Position numbers and translations under genes: made by a program. DNA of 64,000 bases, from the NCBI RefSeq assembly GCF_000497445.1, contig NZ_CM002285.1, forward strand, positions 5,456,247 to 5,520,246, written 5' to 3'. This stretch comes from Streptomyces roseochromogenus subsp. oscitans DS 12.976 (GTDB lineage Bacteria > Actinomycetota > Actinomycetes > Streptomycetales > Streptomycetaceae). How positions within the stretch are numbered: the first letter of the stretch is position 1; each line of letters begins with the position of its first letter. The notes under the pieces are model-generated. The model was not told the origin of the DNA, ran no database searches, and was given only the letters and a program-made list of their open reading frames with translations. Positions 33,994 through 41,396 of the stretch are shown here, one piece after another.

Positions 33994-34473
33994 TTAGGCG
34001 GCGGCCGTATCCCGGTTCGCCGACCGTCCCCGGCTGCTGCTGCGGCTGGACCGCTTACGGATACTCGCCGCACCGGCCCGACGTGTATCCGCCCGCTGCG
34101 CCGTCACCCGGCACTCTCCGCACAGAGGCTCGCCCAGCCTCCGGTGCCCCTTCACCCCGCTACTCGTCCCGCACGTCCCCGCCCGCGATGCGAGCTTCGG
34201 CAATGCCGGCGCGCCCTCCGAGGTCGCGATGACGTGTCCGTTCACCCAGACCCGTGCGGCGCACACCCCATCGAACTGACTGGCCTCCGGCCGCACCCGC
34301 TCATGACAGCGCAGCACGAACGGACAGGACACCGCACACACCTCCATCAACGGCGTGCACACCTCCACGAGGTCGCGCGGGCGACGCACCAAGGCTTCCG
34401 TCGGCACGTAGCCGTCGGCTCCCGCGCACGGGGCGGACTCGGTCCAGGAGGTGGAAGTCGTGGAGGTAATCAA
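33994..34473 (-). CDS. WhiB-like Cys-cluster protein with extra C-terminal Cys motif
   Basis: 159 aa from TTG 34473 (AAGAAGG nine bases upstream). The N-terminal half is WhiB-like: W-x4-C, then VCTPLMEVCAVSCPFVLRCH and GVCAARVWVNG where the family has a GVWGG turn, consistent with a 4Fe-4S cluster. Spacing is C-x3-C-x5-C, not the usual C-x2-C-x5-C. A second part has CGTSSGVKGHRRLGEPLCGEC, possibly zinc-binding, then a Ser/Arg-rich tail. It may be the redox-responsive regulator of this module. Third gene of the coupled P5 series, 31 bases after the gene at 34505. Confidence 0.65.
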   Translation of the reverse strand: MITSTTSTSWTESAPCAGADGYVPTEALVRRPRDLVEVCTPLMEVCAVSCPFVLRCHERVRPEASQFDGVCAARVWVNGHVIATSEGAPALPKLASRAGTCGTSSGVKGHRRLGEPLCGECRVTAQRADTRRAGAASIRKRSSRSSSRGRSANRDTAAA

Positions 34474-34504
34474 CAGGCCAGACCTTCTTGCGGATTGAGC
34501 AGAA

Positions 34505-35023
34505 TCAGAACAGCGCCGGCTGCGCGACCGCGGCCGGGCAGATCGCGTCCAGAGCAGCGGAGGCGCGCAGCGCCAACTCGGAGGACCGCCGGGCCCACGC
34601 GCGGTGAAAGGCGGCCTCCCAAATCTCCGGAGTCCGGAACGGGACGGGACACGGGATATAGGCCGCATCGTGAGCGGCGATCGCCTCGACTGCCTCGCAA
34701 AGCGCGCCGTAGCGCACCGGCGTCAGACGCCTCTCGATGACGGTGTGCACGTCGTGCCACATCATCAGCCCGGACCGGGTACCGGCCGGCGCCTCGACCT
34801 CGTAGACGAACCCGCTCGGCGACGGCGACCACTGGGTCAGACATCCGGCGTCCGGCTCACCCTCCAGCCGGCGCACCGTGCGCGGTCGGTCATCCCCTTC
34901 GAACTGCCGCGCGCCCCACCGCAGGCGCGCCAGGTGATCCGGCAGATCGATGAACTCCTTCAGTGTGGCCGGGGTGAAGAAGTCGCGCACGGCCATCGTG
35001 ACGTCGTCATCAGTGAGGTTCAC
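34505..35023 (-). CDS. Hypothetical protein of the P5 series
   Basis: 172 aa from GTG 35023, overlapping the upstream stop by four bases (GTGA). Soluble (MAVRDFFTPATLKEFIDLPD ... EAVEAIAAHDAAYIPCPVPF). No family recognised. Confidence 0.65.
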   Translation of the reverse strand: MNLTDDDVTMAVRDFFTPATLKEFIDLPDHLARLRWGARQFEGDDRPRTVRRLEGEPDAGCLTQWSPSPSGFVYEVEAPAGTRSGLMMWHDVHTVIERRLTPVRYGALCEAVEAIAAHDAAYIPCPVPFRTPEIWEAAFHRAWARRSSELALRASAALDAICPAAVAQPALF

Positions 35024-35460
35024 GAGGCACCGCCTGCCGCCGCAGCCGCCTCCCGGGTGTGGTCGCAGGCAGCGAGGTGCGCCTTCGCGGCGTTGACAAG
35101 CGGCCCGAGGCGAAGGTCGCCGGGCTCGTCGCAGCACACATCGTCGGGCACTGTGTCGTGGACGATGCACCGCCACTTCGGGCTCGGCCCGTCCTCCGAG
35201 ACGTGCGCGAGGTGCCAGCCGGTGACCATGGCGCGGTTCAGAGGCAGGAAGTCCTGGCAGGCCACCACCATCATCGTGCCGTCCGGGGCGTAGGCGCAGA
35301 TCGCCAGGCCGCCGCGCGTCTCCACGTACGCGGGCAAGCCTGCCGCGTCGAACGCGGCGACCACGTCGCCGTACACGGCGAGCGCCCGCTCTTCCTCCGG
35401 CCCGTAGGCGGAGCGGACTGCGGCCACTTCAGCGGTCGCATCGAACATGACGAATCCCAT
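35020..35460 (-). CDS. Hypothetical protein of the P5 series
   Basis: 146 aa from ATG 35460. Globular with several Cys/His residues in the second half (KWRCIVHDTVPDDVCCDEPG ... AHLAACDH), possibly metal-binding. The DNA just upstream carries one copy of the AATAGG motif. No family recognised. Confidence 0.65.
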   Translation of the reverse strand: MGFVMFDATAEVAAVRSAYGPEEERALAVYGDVVAAFDAAGLPAYVETRGGLAICAYAPDGTMMVVACQDFLPLNRAMVTGWHLAHVSEDGPSPKWRCIVHDTVPDDVCCDEPGDLRLGPLVNAAKAHLAACDHTREAAAAAGGAS

Positions 35461-35470
35461 CTCACTCGGG

Positions 35471-35490
35471 CGATGCGCACTGGCCTATTT
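35471..35490 (-). promoter_or_regulatory. AATAGG-CATCG motif, copy d
   Basis: Minus-strand AAATAGGCCAGTGCGCATCG, 11 bases upstream of the ATG at 35460. It also forms part of a 9-bp dyad (TGCGCACTG at 35474-35482, CAGTGCGCA at 35495-35503). Confidence 0.45.
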
Positions 35491-35514
35491 TTCGCAGTGC
35501 GCACCGATGTAAAG

Positions 35515-35667
35515 CTACTTCTGTGCAAGCGTCAGGCGCCTGTCGGAGACCTCGTCCACCCGATCCTCAAGCTGACTCACGATGGAGTTGAGAACCCGGC
35601 GAGCCCTCGGCTGGACCTGGGAGGTGGGTCCGCAGCAGATGGAGTCGGCAATCGCGGTGATCTCCAA
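35515..35667 (-). CDS. Small protein, first gene after P5
   Basis: 50 aa from TTG 35667: EITAIADSICCGPTSQVQPR, then a helical, probably coiled-coil stretch NSIVSQLEDRVDEVSDRRLT. Codon bias is strongly coding-like. GGGAGG lies about 15 bases upstream, a little far, so the start is uncertain. It sits about 25 bases after the predicted transcription start of P5. Confidence 0.5.
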   Translation of the reverse strand: MEITAIADSICCGPTSQVQPRARRVLNSIVSQLEDRVDEVSDRRLTLAQK

Positions 35668-35698
35668 GGTGTAGCCCGCGGACCTCCCTTACTGTGAC

Positions 35699-35728
35699 TT
35701 ATTCTACTATCAAGTGTGGGGGTGGCAA
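35699..35728 (-). promoter_or_regulatory. Promoter P5 of the shared set
   Basis: -35 TTGCCA (35723-35728), 16-base spacer, -10 TAGAAT (35701-35706), core GATAGTAGAATAA at 35699-35711. Drives the series from 35667 to 33994. Confidence 0.75.
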
Positions 35729-35753
35729 GTAGGGCACCCCACTTGCCTTCTGT

Positions 35754-35773
35754 CGATGAATCGCAGCCTATTT
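35754..35773 (-). promoter_or_regulatory. AATAGG-CATCG motif, copy c
   Basis: Minus-strand AAATAGGCTGCGATTCATCG, upstream of promoter P5 and overlapping the stop codon of the winged-helix gene. It matches copy a at 18 of 20 bases. Confidence 0.45.
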
Positions 35774-36656
35774 AACGAGATGACTGTACCTCCCGCCTCC
35801 GCTCGACGGCCGCCCGGCCCGTACTGCGCATCGCTTCCAACTGCGCTCGCGCCACCTCCGACAGACCGCACTGACCGGGCTTGCGTCGCACCTGCTCCAG
35901 CACCCGCTCGTTCGCCGCCCGCTCCCGGGCCTTGAACTCCTCCCTCTGTGCCCGTTCCTGCTGCTCTCGCAGCTGCCGCGGACTCGTACCGCACCCACGG
36001 CACGAATGCCCTTGCCCATCCGGATGCGCTGGACACGAACCCCGCTCCACATCTGGTGTCGGCGCAGCTTCGCACGCCCCCGCAGCGTCAGCTGTGGGGG
36101 TAGGGGGGTTCTCCTCTGGATATTGGCTCTGGGTACTAACTAGATCGCCCGAGGATCCGCCGTCCGGTGAACCGCCATCCGGAAAACCGACGCCCGAAAA
36201 CCCGCTGTCGGTCCCGCCGACTGCTCCCTCGGCTTCAGGCACCTCCGGCCCCGAGGCGTCCGCCCCAGGCCCGGCCTGGACGTCGGCCTCCGCAGCAGCC
36301 TGCTGCTTTCGCTTGCGCGCCACCCGCCGCCGCTCCAGCGCGCGGTACTCCTTGGCCGCCCACTCCTGTGCTGTGTCGTACACCTCTGTGATCCGCCTCA
36401 ACGTCCCGTCCTTGAGTCGCTCGGTCACCACCCGGTAGTAGCCGTGATCCTTCAGCTCTCGAAGCGCCGTCTTGACCGCCTCAACGCCCTCCTTCCCGGC
36501 TGCCGCGATCGACTCCGCGCGTACCCTCCACGAGTCCGGCTTTGCGACGAGGAACGCGAGGATGCCCCGCGCGCGGAACGACAGCCTCGAGTCCTCGAGG
36601 GTGGTCGTCGGCAGCACCGTGAAGCCGGTGCTGAGGTGGCGACGCAGGATGGTCAC
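35772..36656 (-). CDS. Winged-helix protein, possible replication/DNA-binding factor
   Basis: 294 aa from GTG 36656 (GGAGG eight bases upstream). The first 95 residues contain a winged-helix domain (LSFRARGILAFLVAKPDSWR ... ALRELKDHGYYRVVTERLKDG), like those in phage and plasmid replication proteins. The middle is Pro/Gly/Ser-rich and disordered, and the end has CPAHPDGQGHSCRGCG plus a charged helical tail. Last gene of the P6 series, 92 bases after the nuclease. Confidence 0.65.
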   Translation of the reverse strand: MTILRRHLSTGFTVLPTTTLEDSRLSFRARGILAFLVAKPDSWRVRAESIAAAGKEGVEAVKTALRELKDHGYYRVVTERLKDGTLRRITEVYDTAQEWAAKEYRALERRRVARKRKQQAAAEADVQAGPGADASGPEVPEAEGAVGGTDSGFSGVGFPDGGSPDGGSSGDLVSTQSQYPEENPPTPTADAAGACEAAPTPDVERGSCPAHPDGQGHSCRGCGTSPRQLREQQERAQREEFKARERAANERVLEQVRRKPGQCGLSEVARAQLEAMRSTGRAAVERRREVQSSR

Positions 36657-36748
36657 GGAGAAGGCCTCCAAGGCAGTGCAGAACGAAGAGATGAACAGCG
36701 GCAGCGCGGGAGAGAGCCCCGCACTGTGTGCGGGCGGCCACTGGCCGG

Positions 36749-37894
36749 TCAGACGGGCGTGCGGGCGGGGCTGACCTTGATGGAGCGGGGCGTCTTCTGC
36801 CCAGCGGCCTTTCGCATCGGCACGGTCATGCCGGCCCGGCGCAGGATCTCCACCATGGCCTGCGTATCCGGCACCATCGGCACGACCAAGTCGGCATCCT
36901 CGAACCGCTCGACCATCGCGACGACGTTCGGCTCCTCCTTGGGGTTACCGCCGCTCCAACCAAGGTGATTTGCCCCGTAGTTTCCCTCGGGTGAGTCGTC
37001 GAGCTTCGCGCGGGCCAGCTCCTTCAGCCGCTTGCCCTCCCGGTACAGCTCGTGGCCACGCACGTAGTCCGCAAGGGCCTGGGCGCGATCGGCGTCGTCG
37101 TGGATGAGGATCGTCTGCGCAGGCCTTCCCGGAGGCACGTCTGGCCAGCAGGCATCCCGGAAGGGGCAGTTGTCGCAGATCACCGACAGCCCAGGACCGT
37201 CGTGATCACGGGGCAGCTCCTCCGGCGTGGCCGCGTCCAGCACGCGATCCACCCACCAGCGAGCCTCGGACGCCAACCACGGGTCGAAGTCGAACTCCTG
37301 CACATGCTCATCACCGGTGTCGCGGCACACGAAACGGAACCGCACCCGCTGCACATCCACGGGACCCAGCCGGTGCAGATACCGCTGCCCCGGCACGTCG
37401 GCGAACCCGACCGTCCGCAGCAGGTCCGCGTACAGCATGACCTGCCGCATCTCAGCCGCCGTTGGCCCGTACCGCACCACACGATCCCAGACCCTTCCCG
37501 ACTTCGTCTTCACGTCCTCCACCGTCACCACGTCGGCGGGCTCGACCGGCCGGTGCCGCTTCGGCAGCCGTGCCGCCGTCACCGCATCGAGCTGAACGAC
37601 ATCGACGTGGCCGCGCAGTACCTCGTCGGTGACGGTGCGCTCCACCAGCCACCCGTACTCTCGACGCGCATCTTCCAGCAGGCCCAGGTGGATGTAGGTG
37701 CCGAGGATCGCCGCCCGCATATCCGGGCTGTGGGTGCGTTCAGCGCCGTGCAGGATGTATCCGGCCCTGCGCGAACAGATGGTGTCCGAGGCGCCGAGCT
37801 GCGTCTGACGGGAGCGCGGGCGGCGGGCAACAGCGGCATGTGCCGCACCCCAGATCGACACCGGGGCCGGCGAGGCAACGACGTGCGTGGTCAC
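36749..37894 (-). CDS. RecB/Cas4-type PD-(D/E)XK nuclease with Fe-S cysteines
   Basis: 381 aa from GTG 37894 (GGAG six bases upstream). Nuclease motifs in order: TICSRRAGYI with the first Cys, GTYIHLGLLEDA with the active-site His, GHVDVVQLD with the Asp, VEDVKTKSG with the D-x-K, and QVMLYADLL. A C-terminal CDNCPFRDAC supplies three more cysteines, the arrangement of Cas4/AddB-type 4Fe-4S nucleases. It probably processes DNA ends together with the adjacent ATPase. Encoded 75 bases after the ATPase gene. Confidence 0.85.
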   Translation of the reverse strand: MTTHVVASPAPVSIWGAAHAAVARRPRSRQTQLGASDTICSRRAGYILHGAERTHSPDMRAAILGTYIHLGLLEDARREYGWLVERTVTDEVLRGHVDVVQLDAVTAARLPKRHRPVEPADVVTVEDVKTKSGRVWDRVVRYGPTAAEMRQVMLYADLLRTVGFADVPGQRYLHRLGPVDVQRVRFRFVCRDTGDEHVQEFDFDPWLASEARWWVDRVLDAATPEELPRDHDGPGLSVICDNCPFRDACWPDVPPGRPAQTILIHDDADRAQALADYVRGHELYREGKRLKELARAKLDDSPEGNYGANHLGWSGGNPKEEPNVVAMVERFEDADLVVPMVPDTQAMVEILRRAGMTVPMRKAAGQKTPRSIKVSPARTPV

Positions 37895-37913
37895 AGCGAA
37901 CTCCAAAAAGGGC

Positions 37914-37951
37914 ATGCCGGGGCCCGGCATACGCGAGGCAGGCCCCGGCAT
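37914..37951. repeat. 11-bp hairpin between ATPase and nuclease genes
   Basis: ATGCCGGGGCC (37914-37924) and GGCCCCGGCAT (37941-37951) are exact complements around a 16-base loop, ending 19 bases before the nuclease start. Confidence 0.55.
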
Positions 37952-37969
37952 CAGACGGCGAGAGGAAGA

Positions 37970-40120
37970 TCAGGCGGCGGTGAACTCGACATCGAGGCGC
38001 GGCTCTTCTGGGACGCCTTCGGCCGCCGCGTCCTGCTCCGCCGCCGCGGCACGCAACCGCGCCGCATCCCCAGTCGGGTCGCTAAGCTGCTCAGAGTTCT
38101 TCAGCTCCGCGGCCTGCCGCTCGATCGCCGCCCGCACCACGCGGATCTCCTCACGAGACAGCTCCTCGTCCGCGCTTGCCTCCGTCCACAGCTTCTTCAG
38201 CTCATCCAGACCGCCCTTGGACGCGTTCTCGACCTTCGGCAGCCACCGCTGCGCCAGGTCACCGGTGAGCTCAGGAGTAACCCTCGGCTGGGTACGCACC
38301 GAGCAGCCCATCAGGCCGAACACCAACTGCTCGATGCTGAAGTCCGGCAGCGCCATCGGCTTGCCGTCCCGCGGTACCTCGAACTTCAGCGACCGAGCCC
38401 CGATGACCTGCGGATCCTGGCCGCGCCGCAGACGCACCCATACCGTCGCGTCGTAGGCGAGGGACTTATGCCCCTCCACCCGCCAGTCCTTCGTATTCGG
38501 GATCGGGTCACCGTTGCCGTCCACAGCAGCGACCTCCTTGCCCCGGGCGAGCAAGACCACGATGCCCGGCATCGTACGCACCAGGTACATCACGTTCGCC
38601 CACCGCTCGTAAGCGTCATTCCACAGATTCATCGTCGGCTTGATCTCGGCATCAGGGTCCTGCCGCAGCTTGCGCTGCCCCTGCGGGGAGCGGCGGGCCC
38701 GCTCGTGCGTCCAGTTCACCAACATCCGCCACAACAGCGAGACCGAGTCGACCACCAGAACGACGGGCGGCTCCTTCGCGGCCGCCGCCCGCTTCGCCTC
38801 CGCATGCACTGCTTCGATCTGACCGAGGATGTCGCGGTAGGTGCCGTTGTGCTCGATCAACAGGTAATCCGCCCCCGGCACGCTCGCGTACTCGTCCGCT
38901 GTGTCCTCGCCGAGTTCCAGCCAGTACGCCTGCCCGGTCGGCTTCGAGCCAGTGAACTGGGCAGCGAGGTAGGAGTTGTGCGTCACGAGGAAGTTCTCGG
39001 TCACGTACAGGTGGTCGTCGGCTGCGACCTCGATACAGCGGGCTTCCTTGTGCCCAACGAAGCTCACTTCGGCCACAGTTCGGATCGGTCCTGTGACGAA
39101 CGTCGGCCGGGTCTGCTGCCACCGCTCAGCCTTGCGTCGGAGCACGAACGGGCAAACACCGCGGGGCAGACGCACCCTCATTCGGTACGACAACAGGCCA
39201 TCGCGACGGTCTCCGTCCGGCCCGCGGTACCACGTCGGCTTGGTGTGTGTCGAGGCAGTCCCGCCCAGGGACTCGACCAATTCACGGACATCGGACGCGA
39301 GGCTAGGGGAGGACGTCGAGTACGTCGCCGCAGCCCTCTCCATGCCACCGTCCGTATCCATCAGGCCGCGCAGCAGTGCCAGGCGTTCATCTGGCGTGGC
39401 GCGCAGGTACGGCTCTGGGATGAACTTGTGCTCGCTGCGCCGTCCGTGCAGACCAAGCTCGCGCAGCAGAGTGAGGGTTGCCCCTCCGGTGATGCGGGCG
39501 CAGACTCCATCTGCTTCCCGGCGCAACCGGTCCCCCTCCAGGAGAGCGGCCTCAACTGCGTCGTGCAACTCCGGATCGCCGCTTGAGAACAACACCGCGC
39601 TCGCGGGGGTCATCCCGCCGTCGCCGAGGAGGAGCCCGAGGAGGTATGGATCCAGCGGAAGGTCCGGGCCGGTTTCATAGTGCACGGGGGCGACCATCGG
39701 TAGATGCATCACGTCGCCCCGAGCGAGTCTGTCCCGGATATCCTCCGTCGTGAGGACGCGGCCAGCGTGAGGTATCCGTCGGCCGCTCTTCTGACGGTGC
39801 TTGTCGCGGGTTGTCCAGACACGCCACAAGTGATCGTCAGCAACTTCGGTCGAAGCTCCGTCGGACGTGGTTAGGCGGTAGATGGGCAGCATGCCTCGGT
39901 CGAGAACCGATGTCACCGTGGTGGCCCGGCCGTCGAAGCCGATGACCTCGCTTCCGACCTGGAGGTCACCCATGGGTGACCAGCCCTGCGGTGTTGCGAT
40001 CAGCGCATCGAGGGGCTGGGCCTTCCCAGCCTTCTCTTCGCCTTCGATGAGGATCTTCGGCCACGGCACGATGCCAGTCGGCTTCCGGGTGCGCAGACGT
40101 GGCGGGGTCATGGTGGACAC
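37970..40120 (-). CDS. RecA-like (Sak4-type) AAA ATPase interrupted by an intein
   Basis: 716 aa precursor from GTG 40120 (GGAG seven bases upstream). The extein halves (residues 1-33 and 383-716) form a P-loop ATPase: Walker A GEEKAGK/S is split exactly between Lys33 and Ser383, and Walker B is PPVVLVVDSVSLLW. After splicing the protein would be 367 aa, the size of phage/plasmid single-strand-annealing-type or RecA-like recombination ATPases. The C-terminal tail is Ala/Glu-rich. It is followed by the RecB-type nuclease and winged-helix genes, a recombination module of the kind seen in actinobacterial phages and plasmids. The exact ATPase subfamily is inferred. Confidence 0.85.
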   Translation of the reverse strand: MSTMTPPRLRTRKPTGIVPWPKILIEGEEKAGKAQPLDALIATPQGWSPMGDLQVGSEVIGFDGRATTVTSVLDRGMLPIYRLTTSDGASTEVADDHLWRVWTTRDKHRQKSGRRIPHAGRVLTTEDIRDRLARGDVMHLPMVAPVHYETGPDLPLDPYLLGLLLGDGGMTPASAVLFSSGDPELHDAVEAALLEGDRLRREADGVCARITGGATLTLLRELGLHGRRSEHKFIPEPYLRATPDERLALLRGLMDTDGGMERAAATYSTSSPSLASDVRELVESLGGTASTHTKPTWYRGPDGDRRDGLLSYRMRVRLPRGVCPFVLRRKAERWQQTRPTFVTGPIRTVAEVSFVGHKEARCIEVAADDHLYVTENFLVTHNSYLAAQFTGSKPTGQAYWLELGEDTADEYASVPGADYLLIEHNGTYRDILGQIEAVHAEAKRAAAAKEPPVVLVVDSVSLLWRMLVNWTHERARRSPQGQRKLRQDPDAEIKPTMNLWNDAYERWANVMYLVRTMPGIVVLLARGKEVAAVDGNGDPIPNTKDWRVEGHKSLAYDATVWVRLRRGQDPQVIGARSLKFEVPRDGKPMALPDFSIEQLVFGLMGCSVRTQPRVTPELTGDLAQRWLPKVENASKGGLDELKKLWTEASADEELSREEIRVVRAAIERQAAELKNSEQLSDPTGDAARLRAAAAEQDAAAEGVPEEPRLDVEFTAA
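38975..40021 (-). other. Class 3-type intein with LAGLIDADG homing endonuclease
   Basis: 349 residues (34-382 of the precursor). It begins with Ala, not Cys or Ser, and ends VTHN before Ser383. The class 3 Trp-Cys-Thr set is visible: W99 in DDHLW (block B), C362 in EARCIEV (block F), T380 in VTHN (block G). Two dodecapeptide motifs, LLGLLLGDGG (about 160-169) and LLRGLMDTDGG (about 249-259), keep their acidic residues, so the homing endonuclease looks intact. Confidence 0.9.
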
Positions 40121-40139
40121 AGATAATCTCCAGAGTGAT

Positions 40140-40159
40140 TGATGGGTACTGGCCTATTG
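40140..40159 (-). promoter_or_regulatory. AATAGG-CATCG motif, copy b
   Basis: Minus-strand CAATAGGCCAGTACCCATCA, 20 bases upstream of the GTG of the ATPase gene. It matches copy d at 16 of 20 bases. Confidence 0.4.
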
Positions 40160-40501
40160 CTAGACCGTGTGAATCTTCCGCATCTCGAACAGGGAAGACC
40201 ACTCGGGGTGCAGCTCAAGCAGGCGTCGCACGTAGCGGGACCGGAAGTCGTTGTTGAGTTTCCAGGGTTCGCCCTGCGTGGCGATCCCGTACTGCCAGCG
40301 CAGAACCTCGAAGAGCATCCCGATGCCGATGCGCGTGAGGCCGCGCTCGACGCAGTCGGCGGTGAGGGTCTCCAGGTGTCGGAGGATCCAAGGGTTGAGT
40401 TCATGAAACGCCTCGAATCGCTCCTGGATGCTCAGCTTGCCCGCCGGGTGGTCCGGCTGGCGGATGACTGCGATGGACAGTTCGAGCTGCACCGGGGTCA
40501 C
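40160..40501 (-). CDS. Conserved phage/plasmid-type hypothetical protein
   Basis: 113 aa from GTG 40501 with AAGGAGGAGAG directly upstream. The pattern FHELNPWILRHLETLTADCV ... KLNNDFRSRYVRRLLELHPE is typical of a small family in actinophages and plasmids. No enzymatic motif. First gene of the P6 series, directly before the intein-containing ATPase. Confidence 0.7.
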   Translation of the reverse strand: MTPVQLELSIAVIRQPDHPAGKLSIQERFEAFHELNPWILRHLETLTADCVERGLTRIGIGMLFEVLRWQYGIATQGEPWKLNNDFRSRYVRRLLELHPEWSSLFEMRKIHTV

Positions 40502-40518
40502 CTCTCCTCCTTCTCTTT

Positions 40519-40538
40519 CGATGTATCGCAACCTATTT
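40519..40538 (-). promoter_or_regulatory. AATAGG-CATCG motif, copy a
   Basis: Minus-strand AAATAGGTTGCGATACATCG in the 5' leader of the P6 transcript, between the promoter and the GTG at 40501. Confidence 0.45.
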
Positions 40539-40585
40539 TGCAACCACGGTTCTGCCCTGCACCGAACACCCCCTCCTAGCTAAGA

Positions 40586-40615
40586 TTATTCTACTATCTT
40601 CATGAGGTGGGGCAA
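40586..40615 (-). promoter_or_regulatory. Promoter P6 of the shared set
   Basis: -35 TTGCCC (40610-40615), 16-base spacer, -10 TAGAAT (40588-40593), core GATAGTAGAATAA at 40586-40598. Drives the recombination module from 40501 to 35772. Confidence 0.75.
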
Positions 40616-40859
40616 CTCCGGGAACACGCAGCACCGGGCAGTGAGCGGCCAGGACACGGGCCACTCCCGGCCGTCCAAGCAGCAAGATCGAATGAAACGA
40701 CCGCAACCCGAGCGCGGCGCCCAAGCCCGCTCCAGCCTGACGCGCCACTGCGCTGGGCTGGCGGAGTCAGCTCAGCGCCACGCTTCTACAAGTGAGGCGG
40801 CGAGGCCAAAGGCTGTCCCGCATATCTGACGCGTGCGTCGGGAGCGAGGTAGGGCCTCG

Positions 40860-40898
40860 TTGGCTGAACTTTGCCGGACGACGGCAAGGTTCAGCCAA
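40860..40898. terminator. Long hairpin in an otherwise empty gap
   Basis: A 17-base arm at 40860-40876 pairs with 40882-40898 with one G-U mismatch and a five-base loop. It is terminator-like but no gene ends nearby on either strand. The rest of 40616-41019 shows no gene I can support. Confidence 0.5.
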
Positions 40899-41019
40899 GT
40901 CCTAGTGCCGGAACATGCCGTTCACATCGGGCAAACGGGTCAGTACGGTGGTCGGGCAGCTTTCGATGAGCAAAGTCGATCCGCCGATCATGATGACAGT
41001 CCGAGGCGTTTACGGGGGA

Positions 41020-41256
41020 ATGATGGGTTACCTAATTGCGGCGCTGGTGGCCGTGGTGGCAATTCTGGCCGTGCCTATGGTCATGCTTGTACGCCGAGAA
41101 CGACGGAGGATGCCGCCCAATCCTGAGGTGCATCGGATCGAAGCGGCGGCTACCCGAGGGTTTCACGGTGCACGCCGCCAGGCTCATGCCTATCAGTATT
41201 TCGCCGATGTCAACGGTGTCAGCGCCTTGCGGGACCGTGACTCCCGGTCATACTGA
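41020..41256 (+). CDS. Small single-pass membrane protein
   Basis: 78 aa from ATG 41020 (GGGGGA upstream). One hydrophobic segment near the N-terminus (YLIAALVAVVAILAVPMVML) followed by a basic cytoplasmic region. It is transcribed rightward, opposite to the accessory module, and stops just before the transposase remnant. Function unknown. Confidence 0.5.
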   Translation: MMGYLIAALVAVVAILAVPMVMLVRRERRRMPPNPEVHRIEAAATRGFHGARRQAHAYQYFADVNGVSALRDRDSRSY

Positions 41257-41306
41257 TCAGTCAACGGCAGCAAGCCTCGGCCGGCAGCTGTTCTGTGAGG
41301 TATGCG

Positions 41307-41396
41307 TCAGTCGGTGATGGCGACATTGTGCAGTCGGGCGATGCCGAGCATGGCCTGGTGAACGCCGTTGCCTTTGAGGCGACAGTCCCGCAGGAT
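41307..41396 (-). pseudogene. 3' fragment of the IS5-type transposase gene cut by IS110
   Basis: Reading ILRDCRLKGNGVHQAMLGIA then RLHNVAITD and a stop, this is the normal C-terminus of an IS5-type DDE transposase. It continues exactly from residue KNWK of the 5' fragment that now ends near 42939, on the other side of the IS110 element. Confidence 0.8.

Noticed and set aside
37052..39586. 844-codon open frame on the plus strand
   Set aside because: It lies opposite the nuclease and the intein-containing ATPase, whose motifs are unambiguous; the plus-strand protein is Arg/His/Pro-rich with no domain.
24520..40615. Six ATTCTACTATC repeats as CRISPR-like repeats or transposon ends
   Set aside because: Spacing is kilobases and irregular, and each copy has promoter geometry upstream of a gene, so they are promoters.
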